Assembly: GCA_017646685.1 (NCBI GenBank)
Contig: JAGCLZ010000004.1
Location: forward strand, 1-34,762
Direction of reading: 5' to 3'
Length of the DNA stretch: 34,762 nt
From: Bacteroidales bacterium
GTDB lineage: Bacteria > Bacteroidota > Bacteroidia > Bacteroidales > P3
The position numbers and the translations under genes are program-made. This document shows, piece after piece, positions 15,630 through 24,625 of this stretch (positions are counted from its first letter, which is position 1; the number at the start of each line of letters is the position of its first letter). The notes below the pieces were generated by a model. The model was not told the DNA's origin. It did not search any database and saw nothing but the letters and a program-made list of their open reading frames with translations.

Positions 15630-16490
15630 ATGAATAGAAAGTCCAAAATATTATTTATCTTATACCTTTTTGGTGTTGCTCTCTATGCTCAGACTGATTA
15701 TGGAGTGGGCAATTTCTATGACCGTTCGTTTGAGGGTGAAAGGAAAGCTTTGCTACGTGAACCGGTTAGGGGTACAGATGTTATATGGGAGACAACTATA
15801 TGGAGGGTGATTGATTTTAGGGAACGATTTAATCAGTTCTTTTATTATCCTTATGAGAAAGAGGGTATAGAGGGACGTAAGAATTTGGCATATACTATAT
15901 GGGATGCTGTTTTAAATGGAGAGATAACTGTTTTTGAGGATGATGAGTTTAAGAGACCTATAGACAATGAGGTACTGAAAAAACGCTATACTGTTATAGA
16001 TACTTTGTGGTTGGAGATAGAAGATGAGGAAGGTATAACTGATTATCAAGCAGTAATTGTGCCCAAGGAATTCAATTCGGAATATATTTTTCAGTTGAAG
16101 GTGAAAGAGACTTGGTATTTGGATAAAGAGTTGTCGGATTTTACTGTACAGATAATAGGTATAGCTTTTGTTATGCAGGATGTTCGTGCTGACGAGGAAG
16201 GCGACTTGGAATTGAGAGGTGATGTAACGCTCTTTTGGGTGCCTCTGATGTCGCAGAAGGTAAAAAAACTGCTTGCAAATAGTTATGTCTATCGCGATTA
16301 TAATTTAGCAAATCTTCCATCGTGGGAAGAGATTTTCTATACTCGTTATTTTAATAGTTTTATAATTAGAGAAGATAATAGGCATAATACTTATATCAAC
16401 GATTATTTTTTAGGTATTGATGCTTTGAATGAGGCAGAGCGTATAGAGAATACAATATTTGAATTTGAGGACGAACTTTGGGAATATTGA
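15630..16490 (+). CDS. Second GldN-like protein (GldO-type paralogue)
   Basis: The 286-residue protein is a diverged tandem paralogue of the preceding gldN. It keeps RGTDVIWETTIWRVIDFRERF, NQFFYYPYE, GRKNLAYTIWDAVLNGEI, VKETWYLDKELSDFTVQIIG, VTLFWVPLMSQKV and the end FEFEDELWEY, and has its own signal peptide (ILFILYLFGVALYA). In Flavobacterium johnsoniae a similar gldN/gldO tandem is partly redundant. Here a strong terminator separates the two, so the second copy depends on readthrough, an unseen promoter or an alternate condition. No frameshift or stop is present, which suggests it is maintained. Confidence 0.9.
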   Translation: MNRKSKILFILYLFGVALYAQTDYGVGNFYDRSFEGERKALLREPVRGTDVIWETTIWRVIDFRERFNQFFYYPYEKEGIEGRKNLAYTIWDAVLNGEITVFEDDEFKRPIDNEVLKKRYTVIDTLWLEIEDEEGITDYQAVIVPKEFNSEYIFQLKVKETWYLDKELSDFTVQIIGIAFVMQDVRADEEGDLELRGDVTLFWVPLMSQKVKKLLANSYVYRDYNLANLPSWEEIFYTRYFNSFIIREDNRHNTYINDYFLGIDALNEAERIENTIFEFEDELWEY

Positions 16491-16499
16491 TACTACTAT

Positions 16500-16712
16500 A
16501 AGGTAAGCCCCAATAGAGAAATGCAATTTTTAAATTCCATGTCATTTGGAAGATAAACAGAGGAAATTTTCTTGAAGTTTTTGTGGTTATTAGCCTCTTT
16601 CTATTTTTTTAATCGTATAGTAATCTGCTTTGTTCCGACAAAAGGGGTAGGTGATTTTCCGTCCTAATAAAATTTGAAAAACATTTGCAAAGCAAATTTT
16701 ATATGTTGCCTT
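16500..16712. mobile_element. MITE-like inverted-repeat element, degenerate copy
   Basis: This 213-bp copy starts AAGGTAAGCCCC and ends GCAAAGCAAATTTTATATG-TTGCCTT, the latter closely matching the right end of the 8095-8401 copy. The internal TTTTTAAATTCCATGTCATTTGGA-like part (shortened here to ATTCCATGTCATTTGG) echoes the left side of copy 1. It fills the interval between the second gldN and tsaB, which converge. Confidence 0.5.
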
Positions 16713-16740
16713 GCAAATATTTGTATAATATGTTCTTGCT

Positions 16741-17439
16741 TTATATTTTCAATCCTTTTACACTAGGTTTGGCTGCAACAAAGTCTTTGAGATAAAATGG
16801 TTCGAAGTATGCTATATCTTCAAACTTATGTTTCGAGTAAAGTTCCTCGGCTATTGTAGCCATACCTGTTGCTGATATTTTGAAGTCGGTGTCGAATGAT
16901 ACGTTGTTTTTGTTTTCCAACAAAGACCTGGTCTTGTCTGCTCCATCGCCAATAAAAATTATATTCTTGTCGGCTAACCATTCGTCGTATATAGATTCTG
17001 TGATTATATCGGCCGAAGTAGGACGTATGCAGTTTCCGTTGTTGTCGAATATTGCGGCGTATACTTCCATTCGTCGTGCATCTATCATGGGACATATTAG
17101 TCCTGTATGTTCGGGGTGTTGTGAAAGGTATCCGAGAGCCATGCTATGTAATGTGCCAACGGATAGTAAGGGTTTGTCTAAAGCATAGCATAGACCTTTG
17201 GCTGTAGATACACCTATGCGTAGTCCGGTATAAGAGCCGGGGCCACTGCTTACACATACTGCATCCAACATGTTGTATGACATATTGGCCTTTTCCATTA
17301 GTTCTTTTATAAGGATGGATAGTTTCGACGAGTGAGAGTTGGCTTCGCTACATTCGTTTATAGCTATTATTTTGCCATTTTGTTCTATTGCTGTCGAGCA
17401 TATTGGTGTTGCTGTTTCTATAAGAAGTATTGTTGCCAT
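16741..17439 (-). CDS. tsaB: tRNA threonylcarbamoyladenosine biosynthesis protein TsaB
   Basis: TsaB is the pseudo-enzyme of the TsaBDE complex that makes the t6A base next to the anticodon of ANN-decoding tRNAs. The 232-residue product begins ILLIETATPICSTAI and carries CVSSGPGSYTGLRIGVSTAK followed by GLCYALDKPLLSVGTL, as expected. ATG 17439 is preferred over an upstream in-frame start because it gives the canonical MATILLIETAT opening. It lies 16 bp downstream of the small barrel protein gene and is probably in one transcript with it. Confidence 0.95.
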   Translation of the reverse strand: MATILLIETATPICSTAIEQNGKIIAINECSEANSHSSKLSILIKELMEKANMSYNMLDAVCVSSGPGSYTGLRIGVSTAKGLCYALDKPLLSVGTLHSMALGYLSQHPEHTGLICPMIDARRMEVYAAIFDNNGNCIRPTSADIITESIYDEWLADKNIIFIGDGADKTRSLLENKNNVSFDTDFKISATGMATIAEELYSKHKFEDIAYFEPFYLKDFVAAKPSVKGLKI

Positions 17440-17455
17440 AATTCGATATTGTTTT

Positions 17456-17998
17456 TTATAATTGATATGAAACACCACCGCTTATGCGTGGATTGTCGTC
17501 GGCATGAGGACCTGCCAATACGTTATATATCACTCCGCTATATATTGTTATATGTTCGCTTATGCGCTTGGTGTATCCTCCACCAATCCAAAAACCGGTA
17601 GCTGTTCCGTGGCTTTTACTTTCGGTAATGTTGTCGAACACTATGTATGGGTTGTAGGTATATTCGGCATATACATACATATTATCTACTATAGTGTAGC
17701 GGGCCGAAAGTCCGAACCCATAGCTGAAACGCGATACGTTATACTTGTTATCCCACGAGTATTGGCATATAAGGCCAAGTGAGGTAATAAGTTTTGGTAT
17801 CGGGCGTAGGCTGAAGGTGGGTGATAGTTCTACTATTCCTGTACGATTGCCCACATTGAAGGCAAAGTTGCCACCTACTTCTACTTTGTTTTTGAACCAC
17901 GATGTTTTTGTTTCTCTATTATTTTGCGAGTAGCCATATAGGCTTAGCAAGCATAACGATATACCTAATAATACTATTTTGCTATATTTATGTTTCAT
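17456..17998 (-). CDS. Small outer-membrane beta-barrel protein (unknown function)
   Basis: The 180-residue protein has a signal peptide (KIVLLGISLCLLSLYGYS). The rest is made of alternating aromatic/polar strands typical of a small 8-stranded barrel: KVEVGGNFAFNVGN, SYGFGLSARYTIV, MYVYAEYTYNPY, GFWIGGGYTKRI, HITIYSGVIYNVL and the end ISGGVSYQL. The last residues (aromatic/hydrophobic, ending QL) fit insertion by the BAM complex. It resembles general porin-family/outer-membrane-beta-barrel annotations and no specific role can be given. ATG 17998 is chosen because it begins the signal peptide. A promoter box lies 67 bp upstream. Confidence 0.8.
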   Translation of the reverse strand: MKHKYSKIVLLGISLCLLSLYGYSQNNRETKTSWFKNKVEVGGNFAFNVGNRTGIVELSPTFSLRPIPKLITSLGLICQYSWDNKYNVSRFSYGFGLSARYTIVDNMYVYAEYTYNPYIVFDNITESKSHGTATGFWIGGGYTKRISEHITIYSGVIYNVLAGPHADDNPRISGGVSYQL

Positions 17999-18064
17999 CT
18001 TTTTTAACTCTATTGTTCGTATATACAGATATATATAACTACTCCATCTCGTGGATATATTTTG

Positions 18065-18072
18065 CAAAGTTA
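18065..18072 (-). promoter_or_regulatory. -7 box for the barrel protein/tsaB pair
   Basis: On the minus strand TAACTTTG followed by CAAAA, in the 101-bp gap after the AddB-like gene. It would start a transcript near 18058 with a leader of about 60 nt. The -33 element is weak. Confidence 0.5.
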
Positions 18073-18099
18073 CGTGTTTTTTCTGATATTCTGCTGTAT

Positions 18100-20964
18100 T
18101 TAGTTGGCTTTATCGTTGCCGCAGAATATTTTGAAACGGCATGTGCTACATGCATACTTTTTTGGTTTCGCCACAAATGGAGTATCTTTGTCCAATATTT
18201 CGCCTACTGTATGTTCGAGCATTGTTTGGAATTTCTTTATTGTATCTTCGGTTATCTCGTTGGTGATATTGTTTTTATCTCCGTCGTATATATATATATT
18301 CATAAATCCTTTTGATGGATGTTTCAACGGATAGATGCCTGCCTGCATGGTAGGGCTGATTATTTTCTTGCCCTTGTTGTTCCAGTATATCCAAGCATAG
18401 GTCATCACTTGGAACCATTTGTCGCTGATGTTTTCTTTTTCAGTTTCTAAGATATTTCCTTGAAGGTCTTTGTCTTCTACTTTGCCGCTTTTGTAGTCGG
18501 CAATGCGTAGTTTGTTATCAACGTATTCCACTCGGTCTATTGTTCCTGATATGTATGCCTTTGTTCCGTTGATGCATAGGTATTGATTGGGAACAGATTT
18601 CGACTTTCCGCCCCATTCCAATTCTATTATTTGTATGGATGTGCCATTGTTTATTTCATCTATTTGTTTGTTTACAAAGTCTATCACTCTGCGACGTGCT
18701 ATACTTCTGAATAGGTAGCCGTTGCCTTCGTTGGGCATTTCGTAGCCTATGATGTCTGCTATGGCTTGTTCCAATATCTCATCGATGTTTTTTAGCTGTG
18801 TGTTAAGTATGTCGGCTCTTACAAATCCTCTGTTGAACTTCTCTTTGTCGAATATTACTTCCAATGCTCTGTGTATCACACTTCCCAATGTAGAATGTTC
18901 GATGTCTTCGCTTGGGTCTTTATCTTCTTTTATATTTAGTATCTTTTCGCAAAAGTATTGTAGGGGACAGCTGTTGTAGATATTCAGAGCCGAAGGCGAG
19001 AAACCTTTGTTGCTATTGGTGGCAATATCCATTATCCGTTTCATTATCTTTTCGGTTTTTTCCACCTTTTTAGGTTCGTTATCATCAGAGGTTGTGCTTT
19101 GCGGGTATGCCACCGTTTCTTTTTCTATCTTTATATTGGCGTATTTTGGTTGTAGTTCTTTCTCTATCTGCCCTATAAAACGGCTGGCTTCGCCTTTGCC
19201 GTTAGACTCCGAATCGGTACAGTATAGTAGCCATAAGTTCTTGCACCGCTGTATAAGGCGGTAGAAGTGGTAGGCATATATTGCATCGTTTTCCTTATAG
19301 GTAGGCATACTGTATTTATGTTTCAAGCTTAGAGGTATTATGGATTTCTTTGATTTGGCTTCGGGCAGGCGTCCCTCGTTGGCCGATAGTATCACTATAT
19401 TGTCGAAGTCCAAACTACGAGTTTCCAGCATACCCAGTATTTGAAGGTTCTTCAGTGGCTCGCCTTTGAACGATATTCGGTATGACTGTGCTATTTTCAG
19501 ATATATCTTTTTCAATGTGTCTAGGTTGTCCACAAAGTGGAATTGTTCCAATAGTTCGGCAAAGTGTGCCACTATTTTTGATAGGAAACTGAGTGATACT
19601 TGCTCCTTGGCAAAGGCACTGCTTGCAAATATTCCCGACTTATCTATAAGTGATATTACCTCTTGGCATATCTCGAGAAACTTTTTTGGCGACGATGCTT
19701 CGGGCGAAAACAGAAATTTTATGCTGTTGATATTACAGTTTGTCTCATCGGCCAAACTGTCTATATCAACATATATACTGTTCTTTTCCTGCATTTGGCG
19801 GGTTAACGTAAGGCGTATACTCTCGTCGTTGAGTATGGTTTTGATAAATATATTGGATATTATGCTTGTTATATCCTTGTGGAAGAAATATCTGTCTTTG
19901 GCGTTTATGTGTAGGTTAAATAGGTCTATTGCAAAACTATGTATGGCCGAGTATATGTATGGGAAACCCATAGTTACGTTTGCTACCGTGTCTTTGGGTA
20001 GGGAGTTGAGCATTGGTGTAAGCAGGGTTTCGTCGGCCAGCACTATGGCTGTGTTTCTGAATTTTTCGTCGTTCGATTCTTTTGTGCTTTCCATTTCTTG
20101 CAGTATAATGCCTGTAGCTTTGGCTTGTAGCACATTTTCCGGACACGACACTATGCGTATCTTCTTATCTTCTTGGCCAAAGAAGTTGTCGTACTCTTCC
20201 TCCAGTCCTCTTATTCCTTTTTGTCGCATATGGCGTAGGAAGTGCCCGGCTTCTTGTTGCTTATCTTTGAAATAGTAGTTGTCGCCATCGGTAATCATGG
20301 TGGCTTTGCCGCTATTGGTAAGGGCTTTTATTATTATCTCGTCGCATTGTTGCATGGCGTTAAACCCCACAAAGTATATTTTTTTCCCTTCGAAGTTGGG
20401 TAAATATGTATCTATGTTTTCGGCCACTTTGCGGTAGGCCATGCCTGCATAGGCTTTGCCCAGTGTTTGAAGGCGGTCGCGCAGTTTGATGTAGTAGAGG
20501 TGTAGTGATTCGAAAAACTTAAGGTAGTCTATCTGTAATTGTGTAAGTTCCTCGCCCGATACGTCCCATTCGCCAATGGCTTTAATGTCGTGGATGTTTC
20601 CAAACAAACTTTTGGCATCTACAAGGTTGGCATCAATCTCCGAGAAGTCGCGTAGCAGCATTTCGGCAAAAGGTATAAATTCGTTGAAGGTTTGATACTT
20701 GCTATTGCCTATTTCGCAGTGTATGCGAAAGAGCTCGAATAGCAGAAACACATTATCCACAATGTCCATCTCCGATAATTCGGCCACCAAATCGTCGATA
20801 CATGTTATCGTGGGCATGAATATAGTACGGTCTACCAATGTTTTGAAATGTTCTTTCAGGAAAATGATGGGACGTTGGTTGGGAAATACTATAATGGTAT
20901 TTTCCAAATCATAACCCTGCTCGGCTATTATTCTTTCGGCTACTGTTTTCAGAAAAGGTGTCAT
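18100..20964 (-). CDS. AddB/RecB-like PD-(D/E)XK nuclease with Fe-S cysteines
   Basis: The 954-residue protein has a UvrD/AddB-type helicase-like region. The start reads ENTIIVFPNQRPIIFLKEHF, where the usual Walker A lysine motif is replaced, and LETRSLDFDNIVILSANEGRLP lies at about 514-534. A C-terminal PD-(D/E)XK nuclease carries His698 (GSVIHRALE), Asp810 (GTIDRVE) and Asp823-Tyr-Lys825 (IADYKSGK). Cys666 (NSCPLQYFC) together with Cys939, Cys942 and Cys948 (CSTCRFKIFC) match the four-cysteine iron-sulfur staple of AddB nucleases. It probably processes double-strand DNA ends with a helicase partner such as AddA, which is not in the window. ATG 20964 is chosen over an upstream start overlapping the neighbouring gene; the gap to that gene is 14 bp. 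Confidence 0.9.
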   Translation of the reverse strand: MTPFLKTVAERIIAEQGYDLENTIIVFPNQRPIIFLKEHFKTLVDRTIFMPTITCIDDLVAELSEMDIVDNVFLLFELFRIHCEIGNSKYQTFNEFIPFAEMLLRDFSEIDANLVDAKSLFGNIHDIKAIGEWDVSGEELTQLQIDYLKFFESLHLYYIKLRDRLQTLGKAYAGMAYRKVAENIDTYLPNFEGKKIYFVGFNAMQQCDEIIIKALTNSGKATMITDGDNYYFKDKQQEAGHFLRHMRQKGIRGLEEEYDNFFGQEDKKIRIVSCPENVLQAKATGIILQEMESTKESNDEKFRNTAIVLADETLLTPMLNSLPKDTVANVTMGFPYIYSAIHSFAIDLFNLHINAKDRYFFHKDITSIISNIFIKTILNDESIRLTLTRQMQEKNSIYVDIDSLADETNCNINSIKFLFSPEASSPKKFLEICQEVISLIDKSGIFASSAFAKEQVSLSFLSKIVAHFAELLEQFHFVDNLDTLKKIYLKIAQSYRISFKGEPLKNLQILGMLETRSLDFDNIVILSANEGRLPEAKSKKSIIPLSLKHKYSMPTYKENDAIYAYHFYRLIQRCKNLWLLYCTDSESNGKGEASRFIGQIEKELQPKYANIKIEKETVAYPQSTTSDDNEPKKVEKTEKIMKRIMDIATNSNKGFSPSALNIYNSCPLQYFCEKILNIKEDKDPSEDIEHSTLGSVIHRALEVIFDKEKFNRGFVRADILNTQLKNIDEILEQAIADIIGYEMPNEGNGYLFRSIARRRVIDFVNKQIDEINNGTSIQIIELEWGGKSKSVPNQYLCINGTKAYISGTIDRVEYVDNKLRIADYKSGKVEDKDLQGNILETEKENISDKWFQVMTYAWIYWNNKGKKIISPTMQAGIYPLKHPSKGFMNIYIYDGDKNNITNEITEDTIKKFQTMLEHTVGEILDKDTPFVAKPKKYACSTCRFKIFCGNDKAN

Positions 20965-20978
20965 TGTTTTTGTAGTGT

Positions 20979-21713
20979 TTAGTTGATGTTGTGTTTGTTT
21001 GCAAAATTGTTTGCTGTTGCCAGCGTGTCGGGTTTGCCCACATCCATCCATTCTTCGGCGTTGTGCTTGTAGGCTTTTATGTTGCTATGGCGTGCCATGG
21101 CAATGTATTGTGGTATTATGGGGTAGGGGGCGGCGGGTGGAAGCCGGTCTGTAAGTTGCCTGCTTATCACATGTATTCCGCTAAATGCCAGTGGTACTAC
21201 ATTATCTTTTTGTTGAGGTTTTGCCCATATTGTCTCGCCTGTTTTGCGGTTGGTCCATCCGGCAAGGTTGTCCTCTGTGTCAAACAGCAGGTAGCGGCTT
21301 GTTTCTCTTTCGGCTACTGCCACTGTGGCCAAGGCACCGCTTTGGCAATGGCGGCGGTAGAGGTCGGAAAGGTCTATGGCCGAAAGCACATCTACATTGT
21401 GTATAAGTAGCGGTGTGTCTTGCACCAGTAGCTGCGAGGCTTTCTTGAGCCCTCCGCCTGTGTCGAGCAGTAGCTGCCGCTCGTCCGATATTACTATTTC
21501 GGCATCGAAACTATGGTTGGCTACAAAATCAATTATCTGTTCGCCAAAGTGGTGTACGTTAATTATCACCCTGTCGAAACCATGGTTTATAATATTTCTT
21601 ATACATAGTTCCAACAGAGTGGTGCCATTTACCTCCACAAGGGCTTTAGGAATGTGGTTGGTAATGGGTTGTAGCCGTGTGCCTAAGCCGGCAGCAAATA
21701 TCATCGCTTCCAT
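20979..21713 (-). CDS. Sugar-phosphate nucleotidyltransferase (MurU/mannose-1-phosphate guanylyltransferase-like)
   Basis: The 244-residue protein is a single-domain NTP transferase: MIFAAGLGTRLQPITNHIPK (nucleotide-binding loop and the Lys that contacts phosphate), VNGTTLLELCIRNI, VIINVHHFGEQI, DTGGGLKKA, LIHNVDVLSAIDL (metal-binding Asp) and EWMDVGKPDTL. The compact size with no C-terminal hexapeptide repeats fits MurU/HddC-type uridylyl- or guanylyltransferases used in peptidoglycan recycling or surface sugar synthesis. The substrate cannot be decided from sequence alone. It is the first gene of a minus-strand group with the AddB-like gene. Confidence 0.85.
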   Translation of the reverse strand: MEAMIFAAGLGTRLQPITNHIPKALVEVNGTTLLELCIRNIINHGFDRVIINVHHFGEQIIDFVANHSFDAEIVISDERQLLLDTGGGLKKASQLLVQDTPLLIHNVDVLSAIDLSDLYRRHCQSGALATVAVAERETSRYLLFDTEDNLAGWTNRKTGETIWAKPQQKDNVVPLAFSGIHVISRQLTDRLPPAAPYPIIPQYIAMARHSNIKAYKHNAEEWMDVGKPDTLATANNFANKHNIN

Positions 21714-21740
21714 ATATTGTAGTAATACTTATTAGGTTTG

Positions 21741-21748
21741 CAAAGGTA
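21741..21748 (-). promoter_or_regulatory. -7 box for the nucleotidyltransferase operon
   Basis: On the minus strand TACCTTTG followed by CAAAC, 28 bp before the start codon. The -33 element is weak. The predicted leader is about 20 nt. Confidence 0.6.
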
Positions 21749-21808
21749 CGACAAAATATCGAGATGGCGAAGAATAATGCTATATTTTTTTGCCAATGGT
21801 TTATAAAA

Positions 21809-21844
21809 TCCACTCCCTATGCGAGTAGTAGTATAGGGAGTGGA
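21809..21844 (-). terminator. Terminator after the T9SS cargo genes
   Basis: TCCACTCCCTAT and ATAGGGAGTGGA form a perfect 12-bp stem with a 12-nt loop. In the minus direction it is followed by TTTTATAAA. It lies 10 bp after the stop codon of the cargo gene ending at 21855. Confidence 0.8.
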
Positions 21845-21854
21845 CAAGTAAGCG

Positions 21855-23186
21855 TTATTTCTTTACAAACTTGCGGGTTATAACCCAGTCGTTGTTGCGA
21901 AGGGTTAGCATATATACACCCGGTGGCAGCGCTTCGATGTTCCACTGCGTGGCGTTGGCTTGCAGTTGCTTGGTTTCGATAAGTACGCCTTTGATGTTGC
22001 GTAGCTCGGCCGTGCAGCTTTGGGGCAGTTCTATGTTTAGGGTTGTAGTGGCAGGGTTGGGATGCAGGGTTATACCTTCACTTATCTCTGCCATATCTAT
22101 GCCGGTGGGCAGTATGGTATCAAATATAGCAGTAAAAACAGTATCGCCCATAACCCGTATGGTTTGTGGGTTGTCGCAGTTGGGAAGGTTTTCCCAGCAT
22201 ACAAAGCGGTAGTTCTCGTTGGGGAAAGCTTGGATAGTTACGTAGCTAAACATATCGTAGTTGCCACTACCCGACACTGTTCCATATCCTTCCGGCTCCA
22301 CCCTTACCGATACATTGCATATAGGCTCAGGAGCTTTTGTATATATAGGCAACATATATAAATCGGTATAGCCTTGTGGCCATTGAGTACGGTATTCTAA
22401 TCCCACAGATGGATTGTGTGGATCGTCCTTAAATTCATACCAATTGGAATCGCCATAATGTTTTATGCTCGGGCGTTGATTTGAATGAAAATAATATTCA
22501 GGATTGGTATTATCTCCCAAACACTCTGTTGAAAACATTACCGGGATCTTTAAATATTCGCGAATTCTTCTATAATGTTCTTTTGAATATTTTTCCACCA
22601 CAGTGAAAGGCTTGGAAATAGTAAGTGGTTCGCTGAAATAGTATTCATATACCCCCATTAGCGGATCCGGTATTCTTAAATGTGCTATAGACATAGAGCG
22701 ATATACGGTGTCGTGGTTCAAACTTTGTATTTGGATAGAATCTTCTATTCGGCACCAATCCAATAATAACGTAGAGTCAAGGACTTTGAATTCTCTATAT
22801 AAAGCCACACCATATATAGTTATGGTGGAATCTATCATGAATTTTTGAGACATTGCTTCTGTTGGGAGATATTGGGTTGAATCAAAGAAAATGAATTCAG
22901 CATAGAGATCATGTGCAGGATAACTACGGTGCATAATACTATCAAATGTCCCAGGAGCATAGTTCCACCAGTCCAACCCCATCGACCATTCTTTGAATGA
23001 TGGTAGGTAAAGATAGTTTTCCGGCTGTATAGGTCTTTGATATACTTTGATGTATTCACCATCTTCGGATCTTATTGTATCTGTATTTTGTGCAGTAGCT
23101 GTGTTTCCTATCATTACCGCCAATACTATAGCTGTAATATATATTACAGCTTTATTAATTGTTTTGTTTATTATTGTATTTTTCAT
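21855..23186 (-). CDS. Secreted protein with InlB/Bacterial-repeat-like domain and T9SS type A sorting domain
   Basis: The 443-residue protein has a signal peptide (AVIYITAIVLAVMIGNTATA) and a long N-terminal region of about 280 residues that I do not recognise. A repeat domain of the InlB B-repeat/Flg_new_2 type follows at about residues 295-345 (GYGTVSGSGNYDMFSYVTIQ, NENYRFVCWE, DTVFTAIFD). The C-terminal T9SS type A sorting signal begins at about residue 370 (LHPNPATTTLNIELP, LRNIKGVLIETKQL, LPPGVYMLTLRN, RKFVKK). It should be exported by Sec and then by T9SS, and be released or anchored after removal of the C-terminal domain. It is a tandem paralogue of the gene at 23212, only 25 bp away. 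Confidence 0.85.
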   Translation of the reverse strand: MKNTIINKTINKAVIYITAIVLAVMIGNTATAQNTDTIRSEDGEYIKVYQRPIQPENYLYLPSFKEWSMGLDWWNYAPGTFDSIMHRSYPAHDLYAEFIFFDSTQYLPTEAMSQKFMIDSTITIYGVALYREFKVLDSTLLLDWCRIEDSIQIQSLNHDTVYRSMSIAHLRIPDPLMGVYEYYFSEPLTISKPFTVVEKYSKEHYRRIREYLKIPVMFSTECLGDNTNPEYYFHSNQRPSIKHYGDSNWYEFKDDPHNPSVGLEYRTQWPQGYTDLYMLPIYTKAPEPICNVSVRVEPEGYGTVSGSGNYDMFSYVTIQAFPNENYRFVCWENLPNCDNPQTIRVMGDTVFTAIFDTILPTGIDMAEISEGITLHPNPATTTLNIELPQSCTAELRNIKGVLIETKQLQANATQWNIEALPPGVYMLTLRNNDWVITRKFVKK

Positions 23187-23211
23187 AGTTCTTATGTATT
23201 TAAATGATTCT

Positions 23212-24522
23212 TTACTTCTTTACAAACTTGCGAGTGATGGAAACATCCTTGTTGCGGAAGGTGATCAAGTATACTCCCGGTGGCAGAGCTTCGATGTTCC
23301 ATTGAGCGTTGCCTTGCAGCTGCTTGGCATCTATAAGCACTCCTTTTATGTTGCGTAGCTCGGCGGTGCAGTTTAAGTTATTTGGCAGTTCTATGTTTAG
23401 GATAGTAGTGGCAGGGTTGGGGTGGATGGTTATGCCTTCGTTTATCTCTGCCATATCTATCTCTGTAGGCAGTATGGTATCAAATATAGCAGTGAAAACA
23501 GTATCGCTCATAACCCGTATGGTTAAAGGGTTGTCGCATAGAGGGATGTTTTCCCAGCATACAAAGCGGTAGTTCTCGTTGGGGAAAGCTTGGATGGTTA
23601 CGTAGCTAAGTTTATCGTAGTTGCCACTGCCCGATACCGTGCCATAGCCTTCAGGCTTGGCTTGTACCGACAAACTGCATATAGGCTCCGGTGCTTTGTT
23701 ATAGATAGGTAGCATATATAGGTCGGTATATCCTTCCACACTATAGATATTTTGATTTTCTATATATGGATCATCTATGTATTCATACCAATTGGAATCG
23801 CCATAATGTTTTATGCTCGGGCGTTGGTATGAATGAAATTCATATTCAGGATTATTAAAAACTAAAGATTCTGTTGCAAACATTTGCGGTACCCTCCGAT
23901 ATTCCCGAATTCTTCGATAATGTTCTCTTGAAAATTTTTTCAACACAGTGAAAGGCTTAGATATAGTAAGCGGTTCGGCAAAATAATATTCATATATACC
24001 CCGTGTAGTATCCACTACTCTTAAATGAGCTATAGACATGGAGCGGTACACGGTGTCGTGGTTCAAGCTTTGTATTTGTATGGAATCCTCTATTCGGCAC
24101 CAATCGAGAAATAGACTACTGTCATCTACTTCAAATTCCCTATATAAAGCCACACCATGTATGGTGATGGTAGAGTCTATCATAAATTTTTGGGATATTG
24201 CTTCTGTAGGACGACTATAGCTTGAATCGAAAAAACCGTAAGAAGTAATGAAATTGTGGCCAGGGAAAGCATTAGTACACGTAGTATCATCAATTCTCCA
24301 GGGAGTATAATTCCAAAAATCCAATCCGAACGACCATTTTTTGAATGATGGTAAGTAAAGATAATTTTCAGGATGTGCTGGTTTTTTATACGCAATCATA
24401 CCATTTTCATCTGTTGTTATACCTTGTGCAGTAACTGTATTTCCTATCATTACCGCCAATACCATAGCTGTAATATATATTACCGCTTTATTAATTGTTT
24501 TGTTTATTATTGTATTTTTCAT
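23212..24522 (-). CDS. Secreted T9SS cargo protein, tandem paralogue of the preceding entry
   Basis: The 436-residue protein shares with its neighbour an almost identical signal peptide (MKNTIINKTINKAVIYITA), central region (RIEDSIQIQSLNHDTVYRSM, HYGDSNWYE), repeat domain (PEGYGTVSGSGNYDKLSYVT) and sorting domain (IHPNPATTILNIELP, LPPGVYLITFRN, RKFVKK). Divergence is concentrated at residues 33-60 and in the middle. The ~20 bp before both start codons are also the same (a TTTAAATACATAAGAACT-like leader on the minus strand), so the duplication unit included the translation start. It is the first gene of the pair, behind a promoter at 24766-24796 and a leader of about 235 nt. Confidence 0.85.
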   Translation of the reverse strand: MKNTIINKTINKAVIYITAMVLAVMIGNTVTAQGITTDENGMIAYKKPAHPENYLYLPSFKKWSFGLDFWNYTPWRIDDTTCTNAFPGHNFITSYGFFDSSYSRPTEAISQKFMIDSTITIHGVALYREFEVDDSSLFLDWCRIEDSIQIQSLNHDTVYRSMSIAHLRVVDTTRGIYEYYFAEPLTISKPFTVLKKFSREHYRRIREYRRVPQMFATESLVFNNPEYEFHSYQRPSIKHYGDSNWYEYIDDPYIENQNIYSVEGYTDLYMLPIYNKAPEPICSLSVQAKPEGYGTVSGSGNYDKLSYVTIQAFPNENYRFVCWENIPLCDNPLTIRVMSDTVFTAIFDTILPTEIDMAEINEGITIHPNPATTILNIELPNNLNCTAELRNIKGVLIDAKQLQGNAQWNIEALPPGVYLITFRNKDVSITRKFVKK

Positions 24523-24625
24523 AGTTCTTATGTATTTAAATAATCAAATTTTGTTGTAAATGACATATTCCTAATAGGAACGAAACAAAAAAACGGTGGG
24601 TTTGGCTGCGTTTTTGGTAGGAAAA

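Noticed and set aside
19466..20275. Plus-strand 269-residue ORF opposite the AddB-like nuclease
   Set aside because: An antisense shadow of a gene with clear catalytic motifs. Its own translation is Ser/Ile/Leu-rich with no family likeness.
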